64,000 nt of DNA from Haladaptatus caseinilyticus (GCF_026248685.1 NZ_CP111036.1:930001-994000), one strand, 5' to 3'. Numbered from the stretch's first letter, positions 8,872 through 18,356 are shown. Numbers and translations: made by a program. The notes: a model not told the origin generated them from the sequence alone.

Positions 8872-10041
8872 TCAGCGCAACTGTTCCCGGGCCGCGGCCA
8901 TCGCCGCCTCCAGATCGACATCTTCGCCGACGTCGAGGAACGCCTCACCGATAGCACGCACGCCACGGAGGATTTGCTCCGAGGAGAGGTTGCCCATGTT
9001 GCTCACGCGGAAGATCTCACCACCGAGATGCGCCTGTCCACCGCTGATGCTGACGCCACGTTCGGTCACCGCGTCGAAAAAGTCGTCCGGGTTTTCGCGG
9101 ACGCTTACAGGGAGCGAGACGGCAGTCAGCGTGTTCGAATACTCCGACGACTCGTTTCGTTCGGGGAACATCGACAGCCCCATCGAAGTGAACGCGGCTC
9201 GGAACGCCGACGACTGTCTGCGGTGGCGAGCGATTCGTTCGGGCATGCCCTCGTCCTCGATATGCTCGACTGCAAGCGCGAGGCCACGGAACAGAGGAAC
9301 GGCGCTCGTGAACGGCGTCTGGTGGGAGTCCGCCTTCCGGAGATGCCAGTCCAAATCCTCGTAAAACGGCGCGTTCTCGCCGTCGAATGCCTCCTGCGCG
9401 CGAGGCGTCGCGTACATCGCGCTGGTACCCGGTGGGGCAGCGAGACATTTCTGCGCGTCGGTGATTACGACATCGACGTTCCAGTCGTCCACGAGGAACT
9501 CGTCGCCACCGAGGGAGGTAACACCGTCTACAACGAAGTAAGCGTCGTGCTCGTCGGCGATTTCGCCGACTTCGGCGACCGGATTGAGAAGACCGGTGCT
9601 CGTCTCGTTGTGTACCATCGTCACGACTTTCGTATCGTCGCTGACTACCTCGCCGACCGTTTCCGGGTCGATGGAGTGACCCCAGTCGAATTCGACGGGG
9701 GTGACGTTCGCATATCGGTCGGCGATCCGTTTGAATCGCCGACCGAATTTTCCGTTGACGATGGTGACTACTTCGTCATCCTCACCGGCGAGGTTGGCGA
9801 CCGCGGCTTCCATCGCCATCGTCGCGGTTCCGTTGAAGATGAGACTCGTGCCGCCATTCGTCGTCGGCGTTCCATCGAGCGACGATCGCTCGAAGATGTA
9901 ATCGAGACTGGTCTGTGCGCGTTCGTACACCGATTCGAACTCGGACGAGCGGTGCGAAACCATCGGTTCGCTCATCGCGGTTCGAACGTCACGCGCGAGG
10001 GGAACTGGACCCGGGTTGAGTAGGAGAAAATCCTCTCGCAT
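8872..10041 (-). CDS. Class V aminotransferase (alanine--glyoxylate / serine--pyruvate type)
   Basis: PLP enzyme of 389 residues. It begins MREDFLLLNPGPV, the usual opening of this family, so the ATG at 10041 is preferred to an in-frame one at 10107. SHRSSEF near residue 29, GTATMAMEAAVAN near 68, the Asp in VVDGVTSLG near 170 and the PLP Lys in ITDAQKCLAAPPG near 195 are present. Likely substrates are alanine or serine with glyoxylate or pyruvate; the exact pair cannot be told. The AIM24-like gene follows upstream on the same strand and may share a transcript. Confidence 0.88.
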   Translation of the reverse strand: MREDFLLLNPGPVPLARDVRTAMSEPMVSHRSSEFESVYERAQTSLDYIFERSSLDGTPTTNGGTSLIFNGTATMAMEAAVANLAGEDDEVVTIVNGKFGRRFKRIADRYANVTPVEFDWGHSIDPETVGEVVSDDTKVVTMVHNETSTGLLNPVAEVGEIADEHDAYFVVDGVTSLGGDEFLVDDWNVDVVITDAQKCLAAPPGTSAMYATPRAQEAFDGENAPFYEDLDWHLRKADSHQTPFTSAVPLFRGLALAVEHIEDEGMPERIARHRRQSSAFRAAFTSMGLSMFPERNESSEYSNTLTAVSLPVSVRENPDDFFDAVTERGVSISGGQAHLGGEIFRVSNMGNLSSEQILRGVRAIGEAFLDVGEDVDLEAAMAAAREQLR

Positions 10042-10107
10042 ACACCATCGTTCGACCTCCCAGTAAATAAGCGTCGTGCGGGGCGCAAATTCCGCCACCT
10101 CTTCCAT

Positions 10108-10782
10108 CTACTGACGTTCGTCCGGCAGATTCGGAACGAGCCACGTGAGAAACGCCGCCGGACTGCGCGATTGCATCCAGATGGTTCCCGGTCCTTCGAA
10201 CTCGCAGATGAGTCCGTCGCCGCTCTCGGCGGGAGACCGGACGCCGCTGAGGCGGCTAACCGAAAATCCGACAGTTTGCTCGAACGCGACGACGTGTCCA
10301 GTGTCCACGACGTATCGTTCGTCGGAGTTGAGACTGACCACCGAAATCGCCCCGTAGCTCGACAGAAACGATAACCCCGACCCCGACAGCTCGAGCAAGA
10401 AATCCCCCTCAGACTCGACGAACGCCCGTCCGCCGCTCAGTTCGGCGTCCAGTCCGACACCCGGTTCCACGGCGAGAAACGAGCTTGATGGGGTGTAAAG
10501 CGACTCATCACGGAGTTCGTAGTGAAAAATATCGCCGGGAAACGGCGGTGCCAACGTGACGGTGCCGGGACGGTTAGCCGAAAAGGTGGTCGAAAACGGT
10601 CGTCGTTCGTCGAACATCGAATCGGAGAGCGATTCTACGAGCTCGTCGTCCATCCCCGCCGTGACTTCGACATTCTTCGAGTGACTAACCAGCGACCCGG
10701 CCTCGGCTCGAATCTCCTCATTCGATTCCAGTGTCAGTTCAAGCTGGGTGAACGCAGGCCGGTTCGTGATTTCGTAATCCAT
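10108..10782 (-). CDS. AIM24 family (TIGR00266-like) protein
   Basis: Protein of 224 residues that starts MDYEITNRPAFTQLEL, typical of AIM24-type beta-rich proteins, which fold as a barrel-like trimer; their biochemical role is unsettled. EIRAEAGSLVSHS near residues 20-32 and FLAVEPGVGLD near 105 match the usual pattern. The in-frame ATG at 10938 is rejected because those 52 residues are unlike the family. It ends two bases before the longest frame of the neighbouring aminotransferase. Confidence 0.8.
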   Translation of the reverse strand: MDYEITNRPAFTQLELTLESNEEIRAEAGSLVSHSKNVEVTAGMDDELVESLSDSMFDERRPFSTTFSANRPGTVTLAPPFPGDIFHYELRDESLYTPSSSFLAVEPGVGLDAELSGGRAFVESEGDFLLELSGSGLSFLSSYGAISVVSLNSDERYVVDTGHVVAFEQTVGFSVSRLSGVRSPAESGDGLICEFEGPGTIWMQSRSPAAFLTWLVPNLPDERQ

Positions 10783-11026
10783 ACTCGAAGGAGACACGGG
10801 ATGGAGATGCATAGCCCTCGCGGCCTCCTCTCTCGTGAATGACGTACTGGCTGTGAAGGTGTTCGGGCTGGTTTTGTGGGAGCGGAGCGTGGTCGTAGCT
10901 CGTCCCTGAACGCCCGTGTTGACCTCGATTATGAGCAACTGAAGCGGCCACGAAGTAATATCAACTGTCGCTACAGTCGAACGTATTACGGAAGCGAAAA
11001 TGGAACGAGCACGAACGAAAGACGAA

Positions 11027-11101
11027 CGGGCACGATGGGATTCGAACCCACGACCGTCGGATTAGAAGTCCGACGCTCTATCCAGACTGAGCTACGTGCC
11101 C
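11027..11101 (-). tRNA. tRNA-Arg (anticodon TCT)
   Basis: The reverse strand folds as a full cloverleaf. The acceptor stem is GGGCACG (11095-11101) with CGTGCCC (11028-11034) and a G discriminator. The D-arm has AGCTCAG...GAGC, the anticodon stem is GTCGGA/TCCGAC around loop CTTCTAA, giving anticodon TCT, and the T-arm carries GGTTCGAATCC. No intron. CCA is not encoded. It reads AGA/AGG codons. Confidence 0.95.
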
Positions 11102-11193
11102 TCAGTGCCACATTATCGGGCGGTCATCATAAGGGATTGGGATTTCGCGCGAGAGCACAGCCCTTAAGCACGGTTCACGACAAAACCAGAGCA

Positions 11194-11775
11194 ATGCGAG
11201 TAATCGGAACCGTCGGCCTACCGGGGAGCGGCAAGGGCGAAGCCGCAACCGTTGCGGAAGAGGTCGGCATCCCCGTCGTGACGATGGGTGATGTCATCCG
11301 CGAAGCGTGCCGGGAGCGCGGTCTCAACCCGGCGGAACACCACGGCGAAATCGCGAAAGCACTCCGCGAGGAAAACGGCCCGGACGCCATCGCACAGGCG
11401 TCGCTTCCGCAGATCGAGGACGCGATGGAAGGATCCGATACCGTCCTCGTGGATGGCATTCGCTCCGGCGTCGAAGTCGAACGGTTCGAATCCACCTTCG
11501 GCGACGATTTCGTGTTGGTGAGCATCGAAGCGCCGTTCGAAGTTCGCGCCGAACGACTCGGCGAGCGCGGCAGAGACCGCACCGATGAAGACGAGGAGGG
11601 ACTTCAACAGCGTGACGAACGCGAACTCGGTTTCGGTCTCGACCGAGCGATGGCACGAGCAGACGCCGTTATCGACAACACAGACACGCTCGACGCGTTC
11701 CGAATGCAGATTCGTGCCCTCCTCGAAGACGGACTTTCGGGGCTGGAAAACGTACAAACTGCGGAGGGAACATGA
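11194..11775 (+). CDS. UPF0200 family P-loop kinase-like protein
   Basis: Archaeal nucleoside-kinase-like ATPase of 193 residues. Walker A is GLPGSGKGEA at residues 7-16, a DxxR-type motif follows (MGDVIREAC near 35), VLVDGIRSGVEVE near 90 is the lid-side strand and RDRTDEDEEG near 128 a charged lid. It resembles dephospho-CoA and adenylate kinases, but the substrate is not established. The start at 11194 gives the canonical MRVIGTVGLPG opening; frames reaching upstream run through the tRNA. Its TGA overlaps the UPF0201 ATG. Confidence 0.85.
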   Translation: MRVIGTVGLPGSGKGEAATVAEEVGIPVVTMGDVIREACRERGLNPAEHHGEIAKALREENGPDAIAQASLPQIEDAMEGSDTVLVDGIRSGVEVERFESTFGDDFVLVSIEAPFEVRAERLGERGRDRTDEDEEGLQQRDERELGFGLDRAMARADAVIDNTDTLDAFRMQIRALLEDGLSGLENVQTAEGT

Positions 11776-12185
11776 TTTACAGCGTCGATATCGAAATTAC
11801 GGCGCCGGTTCGGGACACGGAAATCGAGGCGCGGGTCGCGGACGCGATCGAGAACGTCTTCCCCGGTGCGGAAGCCGAATCGGGACACGGAGAACTCGTC
11901 GCCGAAGCGCACAGCGTCGAGGCGTTCTCGGAAGCACTCCACCGACAGGAAATCCTCGATACGGCACGCGGGGAGTTTTTCGGCGGTCGAGACGGCGATA
12001 CTCTTTCGTTCTCGCTGAAAAAGCAAGCCGCCTTCCAAGGCGTCATCAACTTCGCGGTCGGCAATCCGGACGAACTCGGCGACATTCACGTCCGAATCAG
12101 GGTGAACGACCCCTCCGTCGAGGAGTTCATCGATTACGTCGCGCCACCGACAGAGGACGGCAAGCCGATTACGGGCGAGACGTAG
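11772..12185 (+). CDS. UPF0201 family protein, probable RNA-binding
   Basis: Archaeal protein of 137 residues with ribosomal-L5-like fold, thought to bind RNA. The sequence opens MIYSVDIEITAPVRDTE and carries FFGGRDGDTLSFSLKKQAA near residues 70-88. It overlaps the UPF0200 gene by four bases (ATGA, 11772-11775); that pairing suggests joint function around RNA or translation, though none is shown. It ends two bases before the convergent transporter gene. Confidence 0.85.
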   Translation: MIYSVDIEITAPVRDTEIEARVADAIENVFPGAEAESGHGELVAEAHSVEAFSEALHRQEILDTARGEFFGGRDGDTLSFSLKKQAAFQGVINFAVGNPDELGDIHVRIRVNDPSVEEFIDYVAPPTEDGKPITGET

Positions 12186-12187
12186 TT

Positions 12188-12745
12188 TCAGATAACCGTT
12201 TGGACGACGACAAAGAGTACGATAACACCCAGCACGTCGCAAGCGTTCGTGACGACTGGAATGACCACGTCGTCAGGGTCGAGTTCGAACCGATACGCGA
12301 CGTAAGTGGCAACGAGCGTAACCAACACTGCGATAAATGCCAGCGTGATTCCACTCATCAAGGAGATGAAAACGACGATGTGGAGTCCCAACTCGGTTCC
12401 GCCGATCAACCACGTCAACGACCACGCACCGAAGCCGACGACCGGAAAAACGGTGATCGCGAGCGCGACAGTTGCCACCGCATTTCCCGCGAGGAGGTCA
12501 TCCTCACGACTGAACGAGAGCGTTCCGAGATGAAACGCGGTCGATAGTCTGGCGGCGAGAATGCTGCCGAGGTTGCCCGCCGTTCCGATGGTGACCGGCA
12601 CGAGTGCGAGAAGCGTCGGATACCGAAGCAGGGTGCTCTCGAACGATCCGAGGACGAGACCGCTGCCGATTTCGACGACGGTCAACACGAGCAAAACCGG
12701 GAGCATAGCCCGCATGATGGCGCGAACCGTCCAGCGTGTCGGCAT
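12188..12745 (-). CDS. MgtE-type integral membrane half-transporter (second copy)
   Basis: Membrane protein of 185 residues with five predicted helices, equal to the MgtE transmembrane domain alone; the N-terminal and CBS domains of bacterial MgtE are absent. LVPVTIGTAGNLGSILAARL near residues 47-66 and DPDDVVIPVVTNACDVLG near 157-174 are the two pore motifs, the latter with the metal-binding Asp. It is a paralogue of the adjacent gene, whose stop abuts this ATG with no spacer. Together they would make the two-domain unit seen in SLC41 proteins. Transport of Mg2+ or another divalent ion is inferred. Confidence 0.85.
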   Translation of the reverse strand: MPTRWTVRAIMRAMLPVLLVLTVVEIGSGLVLGSFESTLLRYPTLLALVPVTIGTAGNLGSILAARLSTAFHLGTLSFSREDDLLAGNAVATVALAITVFPVVGFGAWSLTWLIGGTELGLHIVVFISLMSGITLAFIAVLVTLVATYVAYRFELDPDDVVIPVVTNACDVLGVIVLFVVVQTVI

Positions 12746-13330
12746 TCATCCGCCCCCGAATCCGAACCCGAGGACGATTCGAACGGCGAGCAGGAGAAAC
12801 GAGATGCCGAACACGTCGCCGGTCGTCGTCACCAGCGGTCCGACGAGCGTGTCCGGGTTGTTACCGCGCCGGTATCCCGCGAATACGACCAAGACGACGG
12901 CGACGGTCAGCGCGCTGCCCGAAAGCAATCCCGCGATGAACGCGATAGCGACCAAAGTGGGCAACGGTGCAACGGGGTCGGAGAGCAGCCGGAGAACCGA
13001 AAACGCGACCAACGACGCGAACAGGCTGGCGAGAATCCCGTTCGCCAGCGAGGCTACGATAGCGGCCCACACTCGATCGTCGTCCGGGACGAACGACGGT
13101 TCGACCAACCCTTGGTGGAGTCCGGACGCGAGGCGCGCGCCGAGCGACCCGTAGACGTTTCCACGGGTGGCGAGGAGGGCGGGTACGAGAACGAGCAATC
13201 CCTGTACCTCACGGAGTTCGGCGCGCATACCGCCGAGAACGACGCCCGCGAACAGGCCGCCGACTACGCTCGCGGCCAACGCGGGGAGGGCCTCGCGGTA
13301 TGCCTCGACGGCGACTTCCCGGACGGACAT
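12746..13330 (-). CDS. MgtE-type integral membrane half-transporter (first copy)
   Basis: Membrane protein of 194 residues with five predicted helices. LVPALLATRGNVYGSLGARL near residues 48-67 and NPDTLVGPLVTTTGDVFG near 157-174 align with the same motifs in the neighbour, and the pore Asp is kept. It ends GFGFGGG. The TGA at 12746-12748 directly adjoins the ATG of the second copy, so the two should be made in equal amount and probably pair in the membrane as a divalent-cation channel or transporter. Confidence 0.85.
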   Translation of the reverse strand: MSVREVAVEAYREALPALAASVVGGLFAGVVLGGMRAELREVQGLLVLVPALLATRGNVYGSLGARLASGLHQGLVEPSFVPDDDRVWAAIVASLANGILASLFASLVAFSVLRLLSDPVAPLPTLVAIAFIAGLLSGSALTVAVVLVVFAGYRRGNNPDTLVGPLVTTTGDVFGISFLLLAVRIVLGFGFGGG

Positions 13331-13407
13331 CTGTTGAAACGGATGCGGCCGTGGAACAAAAAAGGGGCGTGTTGCGGTAGACCCGACAGCCTACGATACG
13401 ATGCTCG

Positions 13408-14787
13408 TTATCCGAACGGGCCGAACCCGCCGCCACCGCCGCCACCCTGCATCTTCTTCATCATACGCTCCATGTCGCCGCCCTGTCCCATCCCTTGGAA
13501 CTGCTTCAGCGTCTGGGACATCATCTTGTGCTGCTGGAGCAGTTCGCGGATGCGTTCCTCGTCCTTGCCGCTGCCACGGGAAATACGCCGGATTTGGCTC
13601 GCACCGATGGAGCGTGGGTTTTCGAGTTCGTTCTCGGTCATCGAATCCATGATGACCTCGAAGGACCGCATGCGGTCTTTCGTCACGTCCATCGCATCGT
13701 CCGGTAGTTCGTCCATGATACCCCCGCCGAAGCCGGGAATCATGTCCATGACCTGTTCGAGCGGCCCCATCTTGTTCATCGCGTTCATCTGGTGACGCAT
13801 GTCCTTGAGGGTGAACTGGCCCTTCAGCATGTCCTCGGGGTCCCAGTCCTCCTCCTCTTCCTGCGTCTCCTCCATCGCACGCTGGACGCGCTCGGTGAGT
13901 TGACCGAGGTCTCCCATTCCGAGTAGACGCGAGATGAAGCTGTTCGGTTCGAATCGCTCCACGTCCTGTACCGTCTCTCCGGACCCGAGGAACGCGATCG
14001 AGGAATCGGTCTCGTTGACCGCCGTCAACGCGCCACCACCTTTCGCCGTCCCGTCGAGTTTCGTGATGACGACGCCGTCAATGCCGATGGATTCGTCGAA
14101 CTGCTGGGCTTGATCTTTCGCGCCCTGTCCGATCGCTGCGTCCAGCACGAGCAGGTTGCGGTCGGGGTTGACTTCCGCCTCGATCTCCTCGATTTCGGCG
14201 ATGAGGTCGTCTTCGAGCGCGTGCCGACCGGCAGTGTCCACGATGTGGATGTCGGCATCAGCGGTCTCCTTCAATCCTTGGCGGGCGATATCGATCGGGT
14301 CGTCGTTGTCGGGATTACCGTAGAAGTCCACCTCGGCGCGGGCGCACATCTCCTTCGCCTGATCGTATGCACCGGGTCGAAAGGTGTCGGTCTGGATGAC
14401 CGCAGGGCGAAGGCCCTTCTTCGAGAACCACCACGCCATCTTGGCGGACGTGGTCGTTTTACCGGATCCCTGGAGCCCGGCGAGGAGAATAGTCTGGTTT
14501 TCGAGCGGGATGTCCGTACTTTCGCCGACGAGGCCGACGAGTTCCTCGTAGACGATACTGAGCACGTGGTCACGGGCCGTCGTCCCACCGGGCGGTTCTT
14601 CCTCCAACGATCGAGTTTTGATAGAGTCGGAAAGCTCCATCACGAGGCTCACATCGACGTCAGCCTGCAGGAGCGAGCGCTGAATCTCTTTGACGATTTC
14701 CTCGATATCGTCCTCGCTAACGCGGGTTTTCCCACTCAACTTGTCGAGGGAACCGCGGAGAGAACTACCGAGATTGTCGAGCACCAT
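13408..14787 (-). CDS. srp54: Signal recognition particle GTPase SRP54
   Basis: GTPase that binds signal sequences on ribosomes with 7S RNA and docks with FtsY. The N domain (residues 1-95) is followed by the G domain with [15 protein letters not shown] near 109-123, [10 protein letters not shown] near 141, DTAGRH near 196 and [11 protein letters not shown] near 255. The C-terminal M domain is methionine-rich ([14 protein letters not shown] near 350) and ends in a glycine run (residues about 450-457). 459 residues is normal. FtsY lies 4 kb away on the opposite strand. Confidence 0.97.
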   Translation of the reverse strand: MVLDNLGSSLRGSLDKLSGKTRVSEDDIEEIVKEIQRSLLQADVDVSLVMELSDSIKTRSLEEEPPGGTTARDHVLSIVYEELVGLVGESTDIPLENQTILLAGLQGSGKTTTSAKMAWWFSKKGLRPAVIQTDTFRPGAYDQAKEMCARAEVDFYGNPDNDDPIDIARQGLKETADADIHIVDTAGRHALEDDLIAEIEEIEAEVNPDRNLLVLDAAIGQGAKDQAQQFDESIGIDGVVITKLDGTAKGGGALTAVNETDSSIAFLGSGETVQDVERFEPNSFISRLLGMGDLGQLTERVQRAMEETQEEEEDWDPEDMLKGQFTLKDMRHQMNAMNKMGPLEQVMDMIPGFGGGIMDELPDDAMDVTKDRMRSFEVIMDSMTENELENPRSIGASQIRRISRGSGKDEERIRELLQQHKMMSQTLKQFQGMGQGGDMERMMKKMQGGGGGGGFGPFG

Positions 14788-14910
14788 CGTTAGAGAGTGT
14801 TTGGCTTTCCGGCGGTTTAAATGCTTTTTCTAGTTGATTTGCGGTCGATCAGGGTCGTCAGCCAGTTTCAGGCAGATAGAGATAAATAACACTACAGAAT
14901 CATTTCAACC

Positions 14911-15518
14911 ATGTCGGGGCAGCAGAGAGTCGAGACAGTCGATGAGACGAAGCGGATAGAGGAGCAGGTGGACCTTCAGTGGGAGTGTGACGACTGTGGA
15001 GAAGTCCATCGGAAGAACAACCCCCCTGCAACAACTGCAATTCGATGTCGTTGTCGGCAGTTGAACCCGAAAAGGGCGAAGAAGAGTTCAGCGAAGCCTC
15101 GAAATTCGGCTCCCGATGGTGGTACTACATCGCGGCGTATCCGATAGCGGGGTTGTTTTTGATGGTTGTCGCATCCACGATGTCGCCGTTCATTCCGGAC
15201 GCGGTTGCGCCAGTCACGAAAGCACTAGCCGCCATCACCGGTATCGTCTATCTATTCGGCTTTCCAGTGCTCGGCATCGCCCTGTTTCTTGATGCTCGGG
15301 GGATTCGGGCGAGTCCGGTCGAATGGTCGCCGAATCCATACCTTTACGGTGGGACGGCACTCGTCCTTCTCGGAGTGATTGGTAGCAATGGCCCTGAAAA
15401 GCAGTCACTTGCAACGAAGTTCGCTGGCGAGACGGTAACGATGGTACTCCCGTTCGTCGCCATCGCGCTCTGTCTGTACTACCTCTACCGGCGTCATCAG
15501 TCTCTAGGTAAACCATAG
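14911..15518 (+). pseudogene. Zinc-ribbon four-TM membrane protein, frameshifted at a C run
   Basis: Two overlapping frames make one protein. Frame one (14911-15147) starts MSGQQRVETVDETKR and reaches WECDDCGEVHRKNNPP, then leaves the family; frame two (open to 15518) would continue CNNCNSMSLSAVEPE and then four hydrophobic helices. One extra C in the C6 run at 15021-15026 would restore a CxxC...CxxC zinc ribbon and a 202-residue protein. The shift may be real decay, a switch at a homopolymer, or a sequencing error. An ATG at 15045 could still make the membrane part alone. Confidence 0.75.
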
Positions 15519-15540
15519 ACTGGAAAGTGGATACCCCACT

Positions 15541-16185
15541 TCAATCGTCGGAAGAAGCCTGCCCGAACTGTTGTGGCGGCAACCGAAGTTCGTCCAAACC
15601 GGGCAGATGTTTGACGTTGTAGACGACTTGCATATCGTCAGTCGCCGGTTCGCAGATGCAGGACAGGCGGAACCCACGGTCGGTCATCTCCGAGGAGAGA
15701 ACGTGGTTCGAGAACATCTCCGTCTCCCCCGCCACGACTGCGACCGCACAGTTCGCACAGGCACCACCGCGACAGGCGAACGGCCAGTCGAAACCACGGT
15801 TCTCGGCGGCTTCGAGAAGCGATTCCTGCGGTTCGACCGGGAACTGACCATAATCCTCCGAATCGAGTCCGGCTGCGGCGGCTTTCCGGAATAGATTTTG
15901 GTCGTCGATTTCCCAGCCGTAATCGTCGAGAACCTCGTAGTTGAGATACTCGACCTGCGGATATTTTGGCGTCTGTACTTCTTCGACTTTCTCCCATTCC
16001 CCCTCGTACTCCTCGGTTCCGTATCCGGCCTGAATCCGTTCGTATGCCGCTTTGACTCGCTGAAACTCCCGGGCAGAGCCACCCACGTCTGGGTGGGCCT
16101 CTTTCACTCGCTGTCTGTATGCCGCAACGATTTCCTCGTCGTCCGCATCCGCATCGATCCCTAAAACATCGAACGGGGAGTTCAC
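15541..16185 (-). CDS. J-domain / [2Fe-2S] ferredoxin fusion
   Basis: Fusion of 214 residues. The N-terminus is a DnaJ-like J domain (PFDVLGIDADADDEEIVAAY, HPD at about residue 35-37, then FQRVKAAYERI). The C-terminal part is a plant-type ferredoxin with CRGGACANC near residues 136-144 and a further Cys in LSCICEP near 174, giving the CX4CX2C...C cluster ligands. GTG at 16185 is taken as start because the J domain begins there; an ATG upstream at 16266 adds unlike residues. It probably carries electrons, with the HPD tripeptide hinting at an Hsp70 contact. Confidence 0.88.
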   Translation of the reverse strand: MNSPFDVLGIDADADDEEIVAAYRQRVKEAHPDVGGSAREFQRVKAAYERIQAGYGTEEYEGEWEKVEEVQTPKYPQVEYLNYEVLDDYGWEIDDQNLFRKAAAAGLDSEDYGQFPVEPQESLLEAAENRGFDWPFACRGGACANCAVAVVAGETEMFSNHVLSSEMTDRGFRLSCICEPATDDMQVVYNVKHLPGLDELRLPPQQFGQASSDD

Positions 16186-16298
16186 ATGTAGTGATAGGAA
16201 ATCAGAGGCATAAATCCTCTCCCCAACCCCGGAAGAGGGGAGGATAACCGCAAGCCACGGAACCAATCTTGAAGCCCTCTCGCGGCGAACGATTACGT

Positions 16299-16856
16299 AT
16301 GCGACTGTTCGTGAGTATCGACCTACCGGATGCCCTCGCAGAGGGTGTTGCAGGCGTCCAAGAGCGGTTCAGCGAGGCTGACGGACTATCGTTTACCGAC
16401 CCACGACAGGCCCATGTGACGCTGAAATTCCTCGGTGACGTGGATTCGGACCGCGTTTCGGCCATCGAGGACGCCCTCGAACTGACGGTCGAATCGGACA
16501 TCGATTTCGGCCCGTTCGACGCGAACATCCGGGGGCTGGGCGTCTTCCCGAGTCTCGAATATATTCGCGTGGTGTGGTTGGGTGTCGACGAGGGTGAAAC
16601 GGAGATGGACCTGCTCCACGATGCCGTGGAGTCTCGTCTCTACGATCTCGAGTTCGAACCGGAGGAAAACGAGTTCATTCCACACATCACCATCGCCAGA
16701 ATGCAGCACGCAGGCGGGAAGGAACTCGTTCAGCGGAACGTAGGAGAACTCGACCCGGAAGTCGGGACGATGGAAGTCGAGGAGATTCGGCTGACGAAAA
16801 GCGAGTTGACGAGCGACGGGCCGGAGTACTCGACCGTTTCGGCGTTCCGGCTCTAA
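16299..16856 (+). CDS. thpR: RNA 2',3'-cyclic phosphodiesterase (2H family)
   Basis: Enzyme of 185 residues that opens RNA 2',3'-cyclic phosphates, also able to act as 2'-5' RNA ligase. The two catalytic motifs are HVTLKFLG near residue 43 and HITIARMQ near 129. The start [10 protein letters not shown] at 16299 is canonical; the frame extends ten codons further upstream without resembling the family. It precedes the ribosomal operon by 53 bases and may be transcribed with it. Confidence 0.92.
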   Translation: MRLFVSIDLPDALAEGVAGVQERFSEADGLSFTDPRQAHVTLKFLGDVDSDRVSAIEDALELTVESDIDFGPFDANIRGLGVFPSLEYIRVVWLGVDEGETEMDLLHDAVESRLYDLEFEPEENEFIPHITIARMQHAGGKELVQRNVGELDPEVGTMEVEEIRLTKSELTSDGPEYSTVSAFRL

Positions 16857-16909
16857 CCCCGTTTGAAAGGAACAAGATTTTATGCGACGGCGGAAAAGTG
16901 GCAACCACT

Positions 16910-17062
16910 ATGGGCAAGAAGTCGAAGGCCAAAAAGAAGCGGCTTTCCAAGTTGGAACGGCAGAACAGCCGCGTCCCTGCGTGGGTCATCATGAAGACCG
17001 ACCGAGACGTGATGCGAAACCCAAAACGTCGCAGCTGGCGGCGTAGCGACACTGACGAATAA
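16910..17062 (+). CDS. rpl39e: 50S ribosomal protein eL39
   Basis: Very basic 50-residue protein lining the exit tunnel of the large subunit. It starts [16 protein letters not shown] and contains [19 protein letters not shown], the hallmark of eL39. Too short to be listed by usual length cut-offs. Its TAA overlaps the ATG of eL31 (base 17062), so the two are translationally coupled. Confidence 0.97.
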   Translation: MGKKSKAKKKRLSKLERQNSRVPAWVIMKTDRDVMRNPKRRSWRRSDTDE

Positions 17063-17340
17063 TGAGCGCAAGTGATTTCGAGGAGCGAGTCATTACGGTT
17101 CCGCTCCGAGACGTAAAAGCAGAGCCGAAGCAGAAACGCGCCGGTAAGGCGATGAAAGTGGTGCGCGAACACCTCGCCAAACATTTCAAGGTTGACGAGG
17201 AAGACGTGCGTCTCGACCCCTCCATCAACGAAGCAATCTGGTCGCGCGGCCGAAAAAAGCCGCCGCGAAAGATCCGCGTTCACGCGGCACGCTTCGACGA
17301 AGAGGGCGAAGCAGTCGTCGAGGCGGAGTACGAAGAGTAG
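17062..17340 (+). CDS. rpl31e: 50S ribosomal protein eL31
   Basis: Protein of 92 residues near the tunnel exit, a docking site for SRP and chaperones. [20 protein letters not shown] near residues 9-28 and [19 protein letters not shown] near 54-72 are typical. The C-terminus is acidic ([10 protein letters not shown]), as is common in halophiles. It sits between eL39 and aIF6 with a one-base overlap and a four-base gap. Confidence 0.97.
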   Translation: MSASDFEERVITVPLRDVKAEPKQKRAGKAMKVVREHLAKHFKVDEEDVRLDPSINEAIWSRGRKKPPRKIRVHAARFDEEGEAVVEAEYEE

Positions 17341-17344
17341 ACCG

Positions 17345-18010
17345 GTGCTCCGTACCGCGTTTAATGGGTCGTCGTACGTTGGTGTGTTCGCGCATGCGAC
17401 TGACGAGCATCTACTGATTCGGCCCGATTTGGACGACGAACTGGTCGAATCGCTCACCACGGAGTTAGGAGTCGAGCCGGTCCGGACGAATCTGGGTGGA
17501 TCATCGACCGTCGGTGCACTAGTTTCGGGCAACGAGAACGGGTTGCTCGTGAGCAGTCGAATGACCGACCACGAACGTGAATCGGTCGAAGACGCCATCG
17601 ATGTCCCTATCACAGAACTGCCGGGACGCATCAACGCCGCCGGAAACGTCGTTCTCGCGAACGACACCGGTGCGTACGTTCACCCGGACCTCCCGCACGA
17701 GGCGGTACAGGCCGTCTCGGATGGACTCGGCGTCCCAGTCGAGCGCGGCATGATCGCTGGTGTGAGAACGGTCGGAACTGCCGCGGTGGCGACGAACAGA
17801 GGCGTTCTCTGCCACCCGAAAGCAACCGACGACGAACTCGACACCGTCGAAGACGTGCTGGGCGTTCCGGCCGACATCGGTACCATCAACTACGGTGGGC
17901 CGCTCGTTGGGTCGGGACTCCTCGCGAACGCCAACGGCTACGTCGTTGGGCAGGATACGACCGGGCCGGAGCTCGGACGTATCGAGGACGCACTGGGATA
18001 TATCGACTGA
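17345..18010 (+). CDS. tif6: Translation initiation factor aIF6
   Basis: Anti-association factor that binds the 50S subunit and keeps it from joining 30S; also a ribosome biogenesis factor. The 221 residues show the fivefold repeat of the pentein fold, with [26 protein letters not shown] and the near-terminal [20 protein letters not shown]. The start is GTG at 17345, four bases after the eL31 stop; no ATG fits. NMD3, its functional partner in eukaryotes, is encoded at 35369. Confidence 0.95.
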   Translation: MLRTAFNGSSYVGVFAHATDEHLLIRPDLDDELVESLTTELGVEPVRTNLGGSSTVGALVSGNENGLLVSSRMTDHERESVEDAIDVPITELPGRINAAGNVVLANDTGAYVHPDLPHEAVQAVSDGLGVPVERGMIAGVRTVGTAAVATNRGVLCHPKATDDELDTVEDVLGVPADIGTINYGGPLVGSGLLANANGYVVGQDTTGPELGRIEDALGYID

Positions 18011-18356
18011 TTTTCACCCATCGGAACCGATATCGTTGCCGAGTTTCATTATCGCAGCTCTATCGCCACACGATTTTCCCACGTGGGCGTTGATATCAAT
18101 AGTCGCCCGAGCGACAGCGATGATATGAATCGGGTTTCTTAGCTATCGAAAATCGAACAGAGGAACGACTGCCGATTTGGGGATCAGGACAATCGGTTCA
18201 GGTGGAGGTACTGCTGGTTTTCGACCGGGTCACTTCGAGCACCTCATCGTATTGAGAACTCATGGACGGAGCGTTCGAGTTAGGAAGATTCTTCCCGCTC
18301 GCTCCCGCAGGTGTTGACATGAGCACGATTACTCGCGGAACGGAGAGTGAAGAGCG
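18011..18356. other. Intergenic gap where eL20/LX might be expected
   Basis: Between aIF6 and prefoldin alpha lie 346 bases without a convincing gene. Many archaea carry the small ribosomal protein LX (rpl18a/eL20) just before prefoldin alpha; none of its typical residues can be read here in any frame. The longest start-bounded plus-strand frames are under 50 codons. A minus-strand frame at about 18264 gives only 21 residues. Confidence 0.45.

Noticed and set aside
8557-10023. Long plus-strand frame of 488 codons
   Set aside because: It is antisense to the class V aminotransferase, whose full set of motifs lies on the minus strand.
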